From the NCBI GenBank assembly GCA_947649575.1, contig CANSRZ010000003.1, positions 1-35,995 on the forward strand: DNA of 35,995 nucleotides, in the 5' to 3' direction. Within the stretch, counting starts at the first letter, position 1; each line of letters starts with the position of its first letter. This document shows, piece by piece, positions 8,406 through 19,200 of this stretch. The notes beneath the pieces were generated by a model. That model did not search any database and was not told the DNA's origin. It saw nothing but the letters and a program-made list of their open reading frames with translations. Position numbers and translations under genes: made by a program. Source of the stretch: an uncultured Clostridia bacterium (GTDB lineage: Bacteria > Bacillota > Clostridia > Christensenellales > UBA1242).

Positions 8406-8636
8406 TTAATTTTCTAATTCAATAGGTTCAATAAAATTGTAAGTTGCACCGTTGGTTTCAATATGACAACCGACAAGCAGATGAGTTTTAGTATAAAATT
8501 CAAAATATTTGCCTTTGCCAACAACTTTGATAGTGCCTAGCTTATGTTCAATAATAGGAACATCAGTTTTTAAAGTTGGATTTGCCCCAACTTGTTCCAA
8601 ATATCTTTGATAGAACACAGGCATTTTATCTTCCAT
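8406..8636 (-). CDS. Small protein of unknown function (76 residues) between rpoB and rpoC
   Basis: The frame is open further upstream, but the start at 8636 (MEDKMPVFYQRY) is chosen because AAGGGGGTT lies directly before it and the longer version would overlap the previous gene. The sequence alternates short hydrophobic and polar stretches (TIKVVGKGKYFEFYTKTHLLVGCHI), suggesting a small beta-rich fold such as an SH3-like or OB-like barrel. That is a shape guess only. It has a single cysteine and no export signal. It sits 10 bases after the 82-residue gene and 13 bases before the 102-residue gene. No known family was recognised. Confidence 0.65.
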   Translation of the reverse strand: MEDKMPVFYQRYLEQVGANPTLKTDVPIIEHKLGTIKVVGKGKYFEFYTKTHLLVGCHIETNGATYNFIEPIELEN

Positions 8637-8646
8637 TTTAACCCCC

Positions 8647-8895
8647 TTATAAACCTCTAACCGCTTCGGTCGCGATTTTGCGATTGTGTTGTTTCGCAAG
8701 TTCAATTCCTTGATCGATAGTTACTTGCAAAGGTTGATCTAATAATTTGGGAGTTCGTAAAGTCTCTTCAACAGATTGTTGTTGACTTCGAAATTTTGCA
8801 ATTTCTTTCTCGGATAATGTTGAGACAAATCTATCTTTAAGCACAATCTTTTGAGTTTTTGGCTTTATAACCTGTTTTGTTTTCAAAATTGCCAT
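8647..8895 (-). CDS. Small protein of unknown function (82 residues), first gene after rpoB
   Basis: The start at 8895 (MAILKTKQVIKPKTQK) follows AAGGAG with 8 bases of spacing; the open frame extends further upstream but only through the folded intercistronic RNA, so the longer start is rejected. The N-terminus is very basic, followed by a predicted helix (TLSEKEIAKFRSQQQSVEE) and a second helical region near the end (IDQGIELAKQHNRKIATEAVR). No signal peptide or membrane segment is present. It begins 167 bases after the rpoB stop codon, and that gap forms several stable hairpins that could regulate this and the following four genes relative to rpoB. No family is recognised. Confidence 0.65.
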   Translation of the reverse strand: MAILKTKQVIKPKTQKIVLKDRFVSTLSEKEIAKFRSQQQSVEETLRTPKLLDQPLQVTIDQGIELAKQHNRKIATEAVRGL

Positions 8896-8948
8896 AATTT
8901 TCTCCTTTTGCAACCTTATCGGCTTAGAATTTTTACTTCGCACGAGAG

Positions 8949-9065
8949 TTGCGACAAAACGCCAACGGAGTGCGTTTTCGTTTGGTCGCAAGTAACGGAA
9001 ACTTGCGTTAAGATTGATGACTTTTGCTTCCGCAAAAGTCGAAACGTATAGCAAGATTTCCGTTA
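8949..9065 (-). other. Highly structured intercistronic RNA between rpoB and the small genes
   Basis: Several perfect or near-perfect stems are packed here. The segments 8994-9006 and 9051-9064 pair with a single bulge, taking in the rpoB stop codon, and enclose a perfect 9-bp hairpin at 9019-9040 with a TTCC loop. An alternative 7-bp hairpin at 8987-9007 competes with that outer stem. A further two-part stem joins 8949-8962 with 8972-8991. The arrangement could act as an mRNA processing site, attenuator or translational switch, or be an inserted palindromic element. Stems were found by eye, without energy calculation. Confidence 0.55.
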
Positions 9066-12000
9066 CTCGTCAAAGTCCCCGAAATCATCAAACAAGTCAA
9101 AACTATCAAGGTCATTCTTTGTAGTTTCTTCGTAAAGGTCTTGAACTTCGTCTTTAACGTCCTCAGTTTTATCATCCTCAACAGGAAGAACATCGTCAAA
9201 GTCAAGAGTGATATCCTTGAATTCGCTTTCAGTATCATGAGCAAGTGTGTTTTGATCTTGTTCGTCTTGGCTGAGTTCTGAAAGTGAAATTTCTCTATCG
9301 CCCTCAGTGAGGATCTTGATATCAAGCCCAAGCGCTTGCAATTCTTTTACAAGAACTTTGAATGACTCAGGAATTCCAGGCTCAGCAATTGGAAGCCCCT
9401 TGATAATAGACTCATAAGTTTTAACACGACCATTGAGGTCATCAGATTTAACAGTAAGCATTTCTTGCAAGATATGGCTTGCGCCGTAAGCTTCAAGAGC
9501 CCAAACTTCCATTTCACCAAATCTCTGACCACCGAAGAGTGATTTACCACCAAGTGGTTGTTGAGTGATAAGAGCATAAGGTCCGATTGAACGAGCATGA
9601 ATTTTGCTGTCAACCATGTGTTCAAGTTTAAGCATATATTTATAACCAATTGTAGTAAGGTTTTCAAAAGGCTCGCCAGTTCTTCCATCATAAAGTTGAA
9701 CTTTTCCGTCTGGACGGAAGTTGTTTTCAACAAGGAGTTCTCTGATTTGGTCAGCAGTAGCGCCATCAAATGCAGGAGTTGCAACTTTCCAGCCTAAACT
9801 GCCAGCAACAAGACCAAGGTGAACTTCCATAACCTGCCCGATATTCATACGAGATGGAATACCAAGTGGGCTAAGCACGATATCAAGTGGTTTTCCGTTT
9901 GCAAGGAAAGGCATATCAGCCTCTGGAAGAACGATAGAAACAACACCTTTGTTTCCGTGACGTCCTGCCATTTTATCGCCGACAGAGATCTTTCTCTTTT
10001 GAGCGACAGTAACTTTAACCATCATAGTAACGCCAGGCTCAAGGTCATCTTTGTTCTTTTTAGAGAATACTTGAACATCAACAACAATTCCACCTTTTCC
10101 GTGTTGAACGCGAAGTGAAGTATCACGAACTTCTCTGGCTTTATCACCAAAGATAGCGCGAAGAAGTCTTTCTTCAGGAGTAAGTTCAGTTTCGCCCTTA
10201 GGAGTAACCTTTCCAACAAGGATATCATTTGGATGAACTTCTGCACCAATACGGATAATTCCGTTTTCGTCAAGGTCTTTAAGTGCGTCCTCGCCGAGGT
10301 TTGGAATATCACGAGTGATTTGTTCATCACCAAGTTTTGTAGTTCTGCACTTAATCTCTTGATCATAAAGAGTGATTGACGTGTAAACGTCATCTTTAAC
10401 AAGTCTTTCATTGATAAGGATAGCGTCTTCGTAGTTTTGACCCTCCCAGTTAAGGTATCCGATAAGCACATTTTTACCAACGGCAAGTTCGCCTTTGTCA
10501 GTTGAGTAACCGTCAGTTAAAACATCACCTTTCTTAACTTTTTCGCCCTTAACAACGCAAGGTCTTTGATTGTAACATACATCATCATTTGCTTTAGCAA
10601 ATTTTGTAAGAGTATAAATATCTTCATCGCCTTTTTCAGTTCTCACTCTGATTTCATCGGCTGAAACATAGCTAACTTCACCGTCACGTTTTGCAAGATG
10701 AATACATCCGCAATCTCTTGCAGCTTTGGCTTCCATGCCAGTTCCAACAATTGGAGATTCTGGTCTAAGTACAGGCACTGCCTGACGTTGCATGTTTGCA
10801 CCCATAAGCGCACGGTTAGTTTCATCGCCATTAACAAAAGGAATTAAGCTTGTAGCAACTGAAAGTGCTTGTCTTGGAGAAATATCCATAAGGTCAACTT
10901 GAGAAGCAGGAACTTCAACCACGATTGCGCCATGACGACACATAACACGTTTGTTAACAAAATGACCTTCTTCATCAAGAGGCTCAATAGCCTGAGCGAT
11001 AAAGCATTCGTTTTCAACGTCTGCCATAAAATATTTAACTTCTTTAGTAACAACACCCTTTTCTTTATCAACAATTCTGTAAGGAGTTTCAAGGAAGCCA
11101 TAGTCATTTACTCTAACATAAGCAGCAAGAGTGTTTAAAAGACCGATTGATTGACCCTCAGGAGTTTCAATCGCACAAATTCTGCCATAGTGAGTATAGT
11201 GAATATCGCGGATTTCAGGATCTGCACGTTCCTTTTTAATACCTCCAGGACCAACGGCAGTAATTCTACGCTTTTGAGTAATTCCAGAAAGAGGATTCTT
11301 TTGATCCATAATTTGAGACATTTGAGATTGACTGAAGAAATCTCTGAGCGCTTTATTAACAGCCTTAGGGTTCATGATTTGAGATGGAGTAACCTCAACA
11401 AATTCACGACCTTGCAAGGTTTCTTTAACATTTATAGAAAGTTTTGTGATTCCGCTTCTGAAAGCATTGCAAGTAAGTTCGCCAACAGTTGCAACACGTT
11501 TGTTTGAAAGGTGTTCAATCTTGTCAATCCCAGCAATATCTTCAAGCACATCAAGATAACAACTGATTGTAGCCAAAATATCATCCATAGTTAATGTTGT
11601 GATGATAAGATTTTTAGCATTTGCTTTAATTGCTTCAATGCGTTTTTCTTTTGTCTTATTTTCAGAAAGGATTTGTTGAAGTGCTGGATAATAAACATCT
11701 TCAGTTATTCCAAGTTCTTCTTGTTTGCAAGGGAAAACTTCACTAAGAGTAACGCGATTGTTGCCTCTCATCAAATGTTTTTTGCCAGGAAGCTGAACCC
11801 AAACTTCGTTTACGCCAGCGTTTTGAACAGCTTTTGCACTTTCAGCAGTGAAAACCTCACCTGCTTTCATAAGTTGTTCGCCGTCTACAATAATATCCTC
11901 AGCAGAAACAAGTCCAGGAAGTCTTTCTTTTAAAGCAAGTTTTTTGTTAAATTTATAACGGCCAACTCTTGAAAGGTTGTAATAAGCGTCAGTAAAGAAT

Positions 12001-12770
12001 GAAGCATTGATAAAACTTCTTGTTGTTTCAGCAGAAGCAACGTCGGCTGGACGAGTTTTTCTAGAAAACTCAATCAAAGCGTCTTCTTGGGTTGTGATAA
12101 CTTCACGGTCGATTACGTTTTTGATGTATCTGTTATTGCCAAAAACTTTCAAGATGTCATCATTAGAAAAGCCAAAGCATTTAAGGAAAACGCCAAGAGA
12201 AATTTTGTTTTTTCTTTCAAGAACAATTTTCAAAGCTTCGTTTGCACCTTGAACAATTTGAATCCAAGTTCCGTGAACAGGAATCATATCAGCAGAAAGA
12301 GTTGCGTTATCCTCTTTCTCACGTTTAAGATAAACAGATGGAGCACGGACAATTTGATTGATAACAACTCTTTCAATTCCGTTAAAAATGAAAGACCCTT
12401 GTTCAGTCATCATAGGCACATCGCCCATAAACACTTCTTGCTCAACAGCTTGTCCAGTTTCTTCAACGACAAAGCGAGCCTTAACTTTAAGTGGAGCTGA
12501 ATAAGTTGCACCACGACGTTTGCACTCTTTGATAGAATATTTAGGTTCAGTGAAAGGCAAAATTTCTGTAATATAAAGTTTAGCCTTGCCACTATAATCA
12601 GCAAGTGGGAAGAACTCATCCAAAACAGTTTTAATCCCTTTAGTCAGGAACTCCTCGTAAGATTTCTTCTGAATTTCGAGAAGATTTGGCATTTCAAGAA
12701 GATCTTCACATCTTGCAAATGTGTATCTGTCTTGTTTTCCATTAGAAATTTTCTTAACATTAACTGACAT
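9063..12770 (-). CDS. rpoB: DNA-directed RNA polymerase subunit beta
   Basis: The subunit has 1235 residues from the start at 12770 (MSVNVKKISNGKQ), chosen because AAGGAG lies 9 bases upstream; an in-frame ATG 13 codons earlier has no such site. Typical motifs are the GDKMAGRHGNKG segment near the C-terminal third, the fork-loop region KRRITAVGPGG (residues 500-510) and HYGRICAIETPEG (527-539). The last 60 residues are strongly acidic, an extension common in some Firmicutes. In the rifampicin-resistance region several usually invariant residues differ: Gln499, Thr504, Ile487 and Val506 at E. coli positions 526, 531, 514 and 533. It is the first gene of the operon, with its own consensus promoter and a folded leader. 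Confidence 0.99.
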   Translation of the reverse strand: MSVNVKKISNGKQDRYTFARCEDLLEMPNLLEIQKKSYEEFLTKGIKTVLDEFFPLADYSGKAKLYITEILPFTEPKYSIKECKRRGATYSAPLKVKARFVVEETGQAVEQEVFMGDVPMMTEQGSFIFNGIERVVINQIVRAPSVYLKREKEDNATLSADMIPVHGTWIQIVQGANEALKIVLERKNKISLGVFLKCFGFSNDDILKVFGNNRYIKNVIDREVITTQEDALIEFSRKTRPADVASAETTRSFINASFFTDAYYNLSRVGRYKFNKKLALKERLPGLVSAEDIIVDGEQLMKAGEVFTAESAKAVQNAGVNEVWVQLPGKKHLMRGNNRVTLSEVFPCKQEELGITEDVYYPALQQILSENKTKEKRIEAIKANAKNLIITTLTMDDILATISCYLDVLEDIAGIDKIEHLSNKRVATVGELTCNAFRSGITKLSINVKETLQGREFVEVTPSQIMNPKAVNKALRDFFSQSQMSQIMDQKNPLSGITQKRRITAVGPGGIKKERADPEIRDIHYTHYGRICAIETPEGQSIGLLNTLAAYVRVNDYGFLETPYRIVDKEKGVVTKEVKYFMADVENECFIAQAIEPLDEEGHFVNKRVMCRHGAIVVEVPASQVDLMDISPRQALSVATSLIPFVNGDETNRALMGANMQRQAVPVLRPESPIVGTGMEAKAARDCGCIHLAKRDGEVSYVSADEIRVRTEKGDEDIYTLTKFAKANDDVCYNQRPCVVKGEKVKKGDVLTDGYSTDKGELAVGKNVLIGYLNWEGQNYEDAILINERLVKDDVYTSITLYDQEIKCRTTKLGDEQITRDIPNLGEDALKDLDENGIIRIGAEVHPNDILVGKVTPKGETELTPEERLLRAIFGDKAREVRDTSLRVQHGKGGIVVDVQVFSKKNKDDLEPGVTMMVKVTVAQKRKISVGDKMAGRHGNKGVVSIVLPEADMPFLANGKPLDIVLSPLGIPSRMNIGQVMEVHLGLVAGSLGWKVATPAFDGATADQIRELLVENNFRPDGKVQLYDGRTGEPFENLTTIGYKYMLKLEHMVDSKIHARSIGPYALITQQPLGGKSLFGGQRFGEMEVWALEAYGASHILQEMLTVKSDDLNGRVKTYESIIKGLPIAEPGIPESFKVLVKELQALGLDIKILTEGDREISLSELSQDEQDQNTLAHDTESEFKDITLDFDDVLPVEDDKTEDVKDEVQDLYEETTKNDLDSFDLFDDFGDFDE

Positions 12771-12807
12771 CTTGTTTCTCCTTAAAAATCGCCGACCATA
12801 AAAAAGC

Positions 12808-12843
12808 AAAAAAAGGACTTTGTGACCCCTAAAAAGTCACAAA
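12808..12843 (-). promoter_or_regulatory. Hairpin plus U-run in the rpoB leader (possible attenuator)
   Basis: In the transcript an 8-bp stem (TTTGTGAC with GTCACAAA, 12836-12843 and 12819-12826, 9-base loop) is followed three bases later by seven U. It lies about 60 bases after the predicted transcription start and before the rpoB ribosome binding site, where an intrinsic attenuator would sit. Whether it terminates transcription cannot be judged from sequence alone. Confidence 0.45.
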
Positions 12844-12906
12844 AATCCCTTATTTTTAGTTAAAAAATATTATACCCTTTCACAATCCGCTAATTTCGTT
12901 CATTTT

Positions 12907-12935
12907 ATTATAGCAGAGGGAAAGGCATTTGTCAA
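12907..12935 (-). promoter_or_regulatory. Consensus promoter of the rpoB-rpoC operon
   Basis: On the minus strand TTGACA (12930-12935), exactly 17 bases and TATAAT (12907-12912) form a perfect sigma-A promoter. The start is expected near 12900, giving a leader of about 130 bases. It shows that rpoB is driven locally and not from upstream ribosomal-protein genes. Confidence 0.9.
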
Positions 12936-13191
12936 CACATTTTTCAAAAAAAATTTATAAAAGTCAAAAAATATGCCCAAATAACGGACGTTTTTAAGAA
13001 AAATTCCCATTATTCGGGATTTTTATTGCCAAATATTGTGTTTATATAGTTGCATTTACTACTAAATACAGCTATTTAACCTGCTAAACAAAGTAATACT
13101 TTTGCTTAGTCACCTACAATTTAGCATAAATCGTCAAATTTTGCAAACGATTTGCATGTGTTTTTGCTCAAACTTTTAAATTTTTATCAAA
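12936..13191. other. Intergenic spacer between the giant lipoprotein gene and rpoB
   Basis: No gene was found. An imperfect hairpin with flanking A and T runs near 12999-13024 (ATTCCC with GGGAT) could be a second terminator for the lipoprotein gene. The rest shows only AT-rich sequence. Confidence 0.4.
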
Positions 13192-13221
13192 AAAACAAAT
13201 CGCTTTTCAGCGATTTGTTTT
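13192..13221 (-). terminator. Intrinsic terminator of the giant lipoprotein gene
   Basis: A perfect 12-bp inverted repeat (13192-13203 and 13210-13221, core CAAATCGC, 6-base loop) with flanking A and T runs begins three bases after the stop codon. Confidence 0.85.
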
Positions 13222-13224
13222 AAT

Positions 13225-16200
13225 TTAGATAAACAAGTCATCAAAAGTAGTCTCAAACAACAGAATAGAGAAGTCGTCTTTCACTGGAAGCCAAACCTTG
13301 ACAACATTTTCATGTCCGTTTGTTTCAAGTCCGCCACGTGATAATTCTTCCAATTTGATATAAGGGTTATCCTGCCCGTTAGTTTGCTTTTGTCCACCCA
13401 AATACAAATTATCATCATTCTTGTCGTCCTCGCCAGGGTTTGTCAACTTAGAATACCAGTTCAAAGTGCCATATTCATAATAGCGATCCAATTTAGAATT
13501 GTATACAAGTTCAACTTGTTCAGTTACAGTTGTGGTCTCACCATTATCCCCTGTAACAGTCTTTTCACGAGTCCAAATGTAATAATCAAACAAATTGTTA
13601 AGTGCATCTTGATTTGCGTTTATTTCAGTTCCAAGCATCTGGGAACTTGCTTGACCAAACATTGTGACTGTAAGGTTTGAAAAATCAATTTCAGCATTAG
13701 ATTTAAACTTAACTGATCCGCCTAAACTGCCATCAACTGCGCCATCAACATCTTCCTTGATTTGTCCAAAATAATACACATCTTTGATGTTAGAACCATT
13801 AGCAAGATTTGCAGTATAATTATTATGCTCACCGCTTGATGTTACATCTTTTGGCTCTGAACTTACACGATAATCTTCAAGAGTAACATCAATTGTCCCT
13901 GAGAAGAAACATCTTTGCATGTTAAGCACTCTTGCATGCTTACAAACAAATCCACTAACATTTGCGCTTCTATCAGAAGTGTAAGTATAACAGTTCAACA
14001 CAAGATTTGAAGTGCAATAACTGTCATAGATATCCAAAATTGAGCCGTCGCTTGTTTCTCCAACAAAGCCAGCCAATTGACTGCTTCCGTTTAGCCCCTC
14101 AACCTTTAAGGTTCCGACCTTGACAGCAATCTGATTCATTGTTACATAACCGCCGTTAAGTTTGCCAATAACGCCACCCAAATTGCGTCTTGCGATAATT
14201 TCTCTGCCACTAACAATAATTTGGTCAAGGCTGATATTATTATATACATCACCAACAATGCCACCAATATTGTCAACATTTCCTACCGAACTAGAACCTG
14301 ACGACATTTGAGAATTGATAGTAAATGCTTGTTGCATATCAATTCGTGAAAGTTGTCCACCATACATAACGCCAACAACGCCACCAACTGCGACAGGAAC
14401 TTCTGGGATAATTTCAAAGCTGTTCAGAGTTTGCCCTGTTGCGCTTGTTTCAACTTTAACAATATCCAAATGTCCTCTATTCTCGCCTGCTACATAAGCG
14501 CCATATTCATAAGCTCTAAGCTTGGTTTCAGTTGTAGGCCTTACAATCATATTTTGAACAAGAATATCTTTGCCGACACCACCAAAAGCAAGCCCTGCTC
14601 TGCCACCCATAACAGTGTTGACATCCTCAACAACAATCTTCTTGATTTGGCCTCTTCCACCTGTTGCATAGCCCACCAAGCCACCTGCATAAGAGTATTC
14701 AGTATCAGCCAGTCTGCTGATTTCATAAGAAGAAACTTTCTCTGGTGGAATATAGTTTGCAACTGCTGAAAGGTCGCTTGAAGAATTGAAGATCATATAA
14801 TTGCCCTCAGCTCTTCCGATGAGCCCTCCAACAAAGTTTGCGCCTGCAACGTTAACAACATTGTCATCTCTTGAAATGTTAACATTAAAGATATAGCCAT
14901 TTTTAAGCACGCCCGCAAGGCCACCCACAATAGTTGTGTTTGTAAAGGCAATATCAGTTGCAGGATAAACGTTAAAGTTCATCACAACTCCAATAGAGTT
15001 TGAATCATTGCCAATTTGAGCAAACATTCCAGCTTTATCCAAACTTGAAGCAGAAGCAAGCAGGATGTTTCTAACATTCATGCCGTTGCCCTCAATGCTT
15101 CCACAGAACGTAACTTCATAAAGTTTTGATGGCTCTGGATATTCAGAATAATCTATATCGTTTATAAATCTGTAATGCTTATTATTCAAATTCAAAGCAT
15201 TTCTTTCTTCATAAATCAGATTTTCCATATCACTTGCATTTTTGATTAAATAAGGGTTACGTTGAGAGCCAAGAGCAAAATATTCATCGCTTATGCTGTC
15301 AGCATATTCATATAAAATTTCGCCATTGTCTTGAACATTATCTCTATCAGAAATCAACTCTCTTCTGCCTCTTGCAATAAGGTTAGCAGAAACAAGTTCA
15401 AACCTTTCACCGTTAAACTCAACTTCGTCATAGAGTTTTGAAGTTTTGCCTTTTTCTGAATAGAACCATACAGCATTTGCATTGATTTCATTCATATTAT
15501 AAACAGCAAAAGTTCCAAAATGTTCTTCAAAATTCTCGTCTTCCCTGCTAAAGCCTTTTCTATTTAACTTTGAAACGCCAGGGAAATCTCTTGGAACAAT
15601 ACTATCATTAAGCTCGCCAAGTTCAGGATATCCAGCGCTTATTCCGTTTCCGTCAACGTTTTCGATATCCTCTTTTCTGTTCACAAAGTAATAACACTTA
15701 TCAAACACACCTTGGGTTGCCGATTCACTTGTGCCAATCCCAGAGTTTGCAACAATTTGATTGTTCATAACAAATCCTGCACTAGAAGTTACACGGTCTG
15801 TCAAAATGCTTAAAGAGAAGCTGTTTTCAATATAACCACCGTTGTCATGAACAAAGCCTGCCATTGTTGAAGAGCCCTCAATGTTGATGTTTGAATAACA
15901 GTTAAGCACTCTTCCAGTGTTAGAATACACAAATCCCGCTTGGTCAGAAGATGACACCAAAATGTTTTCTTTATCACGAGAGAACACATACGCGCTTTCA
16001 GTTTCGCCTGAAACATAAGAATTTCTGATAACGGCAGTGTTTTCATTTTGACTATCACCACGATTTACAACAACAAGCCCGCCAAGAGCATAGCCTGTTC
16101 CGTCAACTTCAATTCGTCCGCCCTTGAAATAACAGCCCGCAATTTTACCTGTGTTCACGCCAACAAGACCGCCTGCGTTATAACTTGACAGAATATTGAG

Positions 16201-19200
16201 AGAAGCACGGCTGTTTGTGATATTTCCGCTATTATCACCTACAAGGCCAGCCATAAAGCTTTGATTTCCAAGATTTTTAGGCTCTGACTTGAATGTAAAA
16301 TTCTCGCCAAGAGTTTCATTTTGCGCGCTTTCAACTGAGCAGTTTGTTATTATTCCGCTGTTTGCGCCTGCAAGCAAGCCTGCATAATATGCGTTTTGCG
16401 AAGTTGTTCTGAAATTAATATCTCCGCCAAGCACAACTTTGACATTTTTAAGCACTGTCTGGTCACTAATCTGACCAAACAAGCCCATGTTTGTAACATT
16501 GCCTAAATCATACACGCCGTTAAATGTGATTGAGTAACTATTGCCGTCCAAAGACGCAATTGCTGTGTTGATTGGAGCAAATGGTGTTTCGGTCACTGCT
16601 GTTGAATTAGGGATTATAATGTCTTGCAATAGGATATAATTAGCGCCTGCCTGCATATTCATAAGGTCTTCATAAGTGTCAATTGGAATAGGAGTTTCTT
16701 CACTACTGCTTTGGAAAACATTGAGCGAGAACTCTGTTTTAACAATGTTAGACTGTGTTGTCAAAGCAGGATTATAGTTACAAACATATTGACCTTGTCT
16801 GATTGTAAATGAACCCTCATAAGTAAACAAATAATAAGGAGTTCTTGGATTGTGGGTTCGTCTTGGAACAACATTAAAATCACTGACAGTCATATAAGTG
16901 TTTGTAAATTGTATATCTTTTCCAATAGCCATTCTTGAAGAAGCCGTTTCAGTAGTTATTCCCTCATTTGTAGAGCTTCCGTCAGCAAGCAAATTTGTAT
17001 AAAGTATCCATCTTCCGCCCTCAGTCATGCTTGTCATAAAGCTTTCAACTTTTTGACGAACTGAAGCAATGCTATCATCATATTCAATAAATTGATAAAG
17101 GTCAACTGACAAAGCTTGCTTATTGCCAATTCTTACATTGACAACTCCGTTTGCCATATCACTAACAATATCAGCGTCTTTGGCAAGTTCATAATTATAA
17201 TCAACAACATATTCAAGAACTTGAATTTGAGTGATTGAAGTTGTTTCTCTCAAAATTTCACCGTCTTGCTGTTTTGCTCTTGCAATGATGTTGAAAGTTG
17301 CATAGTCACCAGGATAAGTGATGTCATTTGAAGTTACAACAAGATAATATCTGTCATTTTCTTTTTCAATTCTTGCAAATTGGCTATCAACAGAAAGAGT
17401 TACATTATCTCTGCTAAATCCCCAAATGTCATCAAGAGAAAGTTCATAACGCAAGCCTCTTGCCACTTGATAAGTTGCATGAACACTTGTGTCGCCAGTC
17501 ACAACAGGAGTTTTGCCAACAATATCAACATTGGCTTTGAACTCTATTTTAAGTTGAAGTTCAATGCTCTCCTTTGCAGGAGGTTGATTGTCAGTTCCAA
17601 CATAAACATTAAATTTTGTTATGCCTTGTGCGCCAACGCCATTCGTGCCGATGTTATATCTCAAATAGATAACTCCGTCAAACGGCATTGCATTGTCATC
17701 GCCTGTGCTTGTTCCATAAGCGTCTAAAAGGTCTTGCAAACTGAAACGAACTCCCCTTGCAATGCTAGTACCTGTAATGGCAGTTTCAGTAAATTCAAAT
17801 CTTCCGCTGTTTGGTCTTGAAACAAGCGAGAAGTTTGCCACGCCGTTGCCCTCTTGATAGCAAAGCTCGTCGTTCTCAATTGAGATATAGTCAAAATCGC
17901 AATCTTGTGGAGTCAATGTGATAGCCAAAAGCCCACTCTTGCCAGGAATAGCAATTTTTGAAGTAGAAGAGAATGTTGCATCAGTTTGATTTATATCAGA
18001 ATAGTTATCAATAGAAATTGTTTCAACTGTTGTCTTTTGCAAGTTGATTGTTATCACTTTCACTTTTGATGGATCAGTGCTTGCATAAAGTTCAATTGTG
18101 TATTCGCCATAAATATTTTCATTATATCTATTCTTGTAAATTTCACTGCTAGTGTTAAAAATAATTTGAAGTTTAAATTTGTAAGCAGTAAGTTCGTTTG
18201 AAATATTTTCGCTAGACAATGGCACAAATGTAAGTTTAAATACATCTTTGCATGCATTTAATTGTTCTTCAATTGAGCCAAGGTCAACTCCAGCATAGGT
18301 GCTGAAAATTGCTTTGCCATTTCTTGCAATAACATAAGATGGCTCTTCCTCTTGCCTTGTTGAAAGCACTTCAATTTCAGTGTAAGCCTCTCTTGCAGTG
18401 GTCATTGCAATAGTGTTATATTCGCTCTTTATGCTTTTAGCGCCTTTCAAATAGCGCATTTCAACATTTGTGAGCTTTTTGTTAACATCACAAACATATT
18501 GTTTTCTTACTGTTGCGCTTTCAGCAATAACAACATTCAAGATTGGAGAAAATTCAACATAGTATTTGATATTTTCATCCTTTCCGCCATATTCTTTTGT
18601 TCTGTCATTATGATTGATTGAAATAGTTTGCCCGTTAATCAAAACGTCAACTTCATTTCTTGCAACAGTTTCAAAGCCAGTTGTGTCATAAACATATTCT
18701 TTGACAGGAATTTTATTGCCATCTTGGTCAACCTTAAAATCGCCAGTTTCTGAGTCGATTTCATAAACAACATTGCCCTCTGAGTCAAGTTTGTTTCTGT
18801 AAATTTTAAGTTGAGTTGTCACAACTTCATTGCTGTTAAGATTGATGTTTGTTCCCTTATTGCTAAGCACGCCGTCTTGGATAAACCACTTAATATTGTT
18901 ATCCTCTCTAGCGTCAATATCATTAACAGGTCTGACATACAAGTTCAGATTGCTATCGCCATAAATCTCCAAAATAGAGTCATCAATTGCAACTGCTGAG
19001 TTTGACAAACTTGGATAAATGATAGACTTTGAGTTATCAGAGTTAAAATAGTCAACCACATAGATATAGAAATTGAGAGAGTTGTTTATATCCAAGATGC
19101 TTGCCAAGTTGATTTGAGCAAGTCCTGTGCGAGAAATTGCAAGTCTGCCACTCTGATCAATTGTCAATATATCTGTTGAACGAGAGGTCAAACTCATGCC

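Noticed and set aside
8637-9054. Longer versions of the small genes at 8406 and 8647
   Set aside because: The extended parts overlap the preceding gene or the folded RNA and lack ribosome binding sites, while the shorter starts have strong ones.
12771-12809. Upstream start of rpoB adding 13 residues
   Set aside because: No ribosome binding site precedes it and the added residues are not typical of RpoB; the start at 12770 has AAGGAG.
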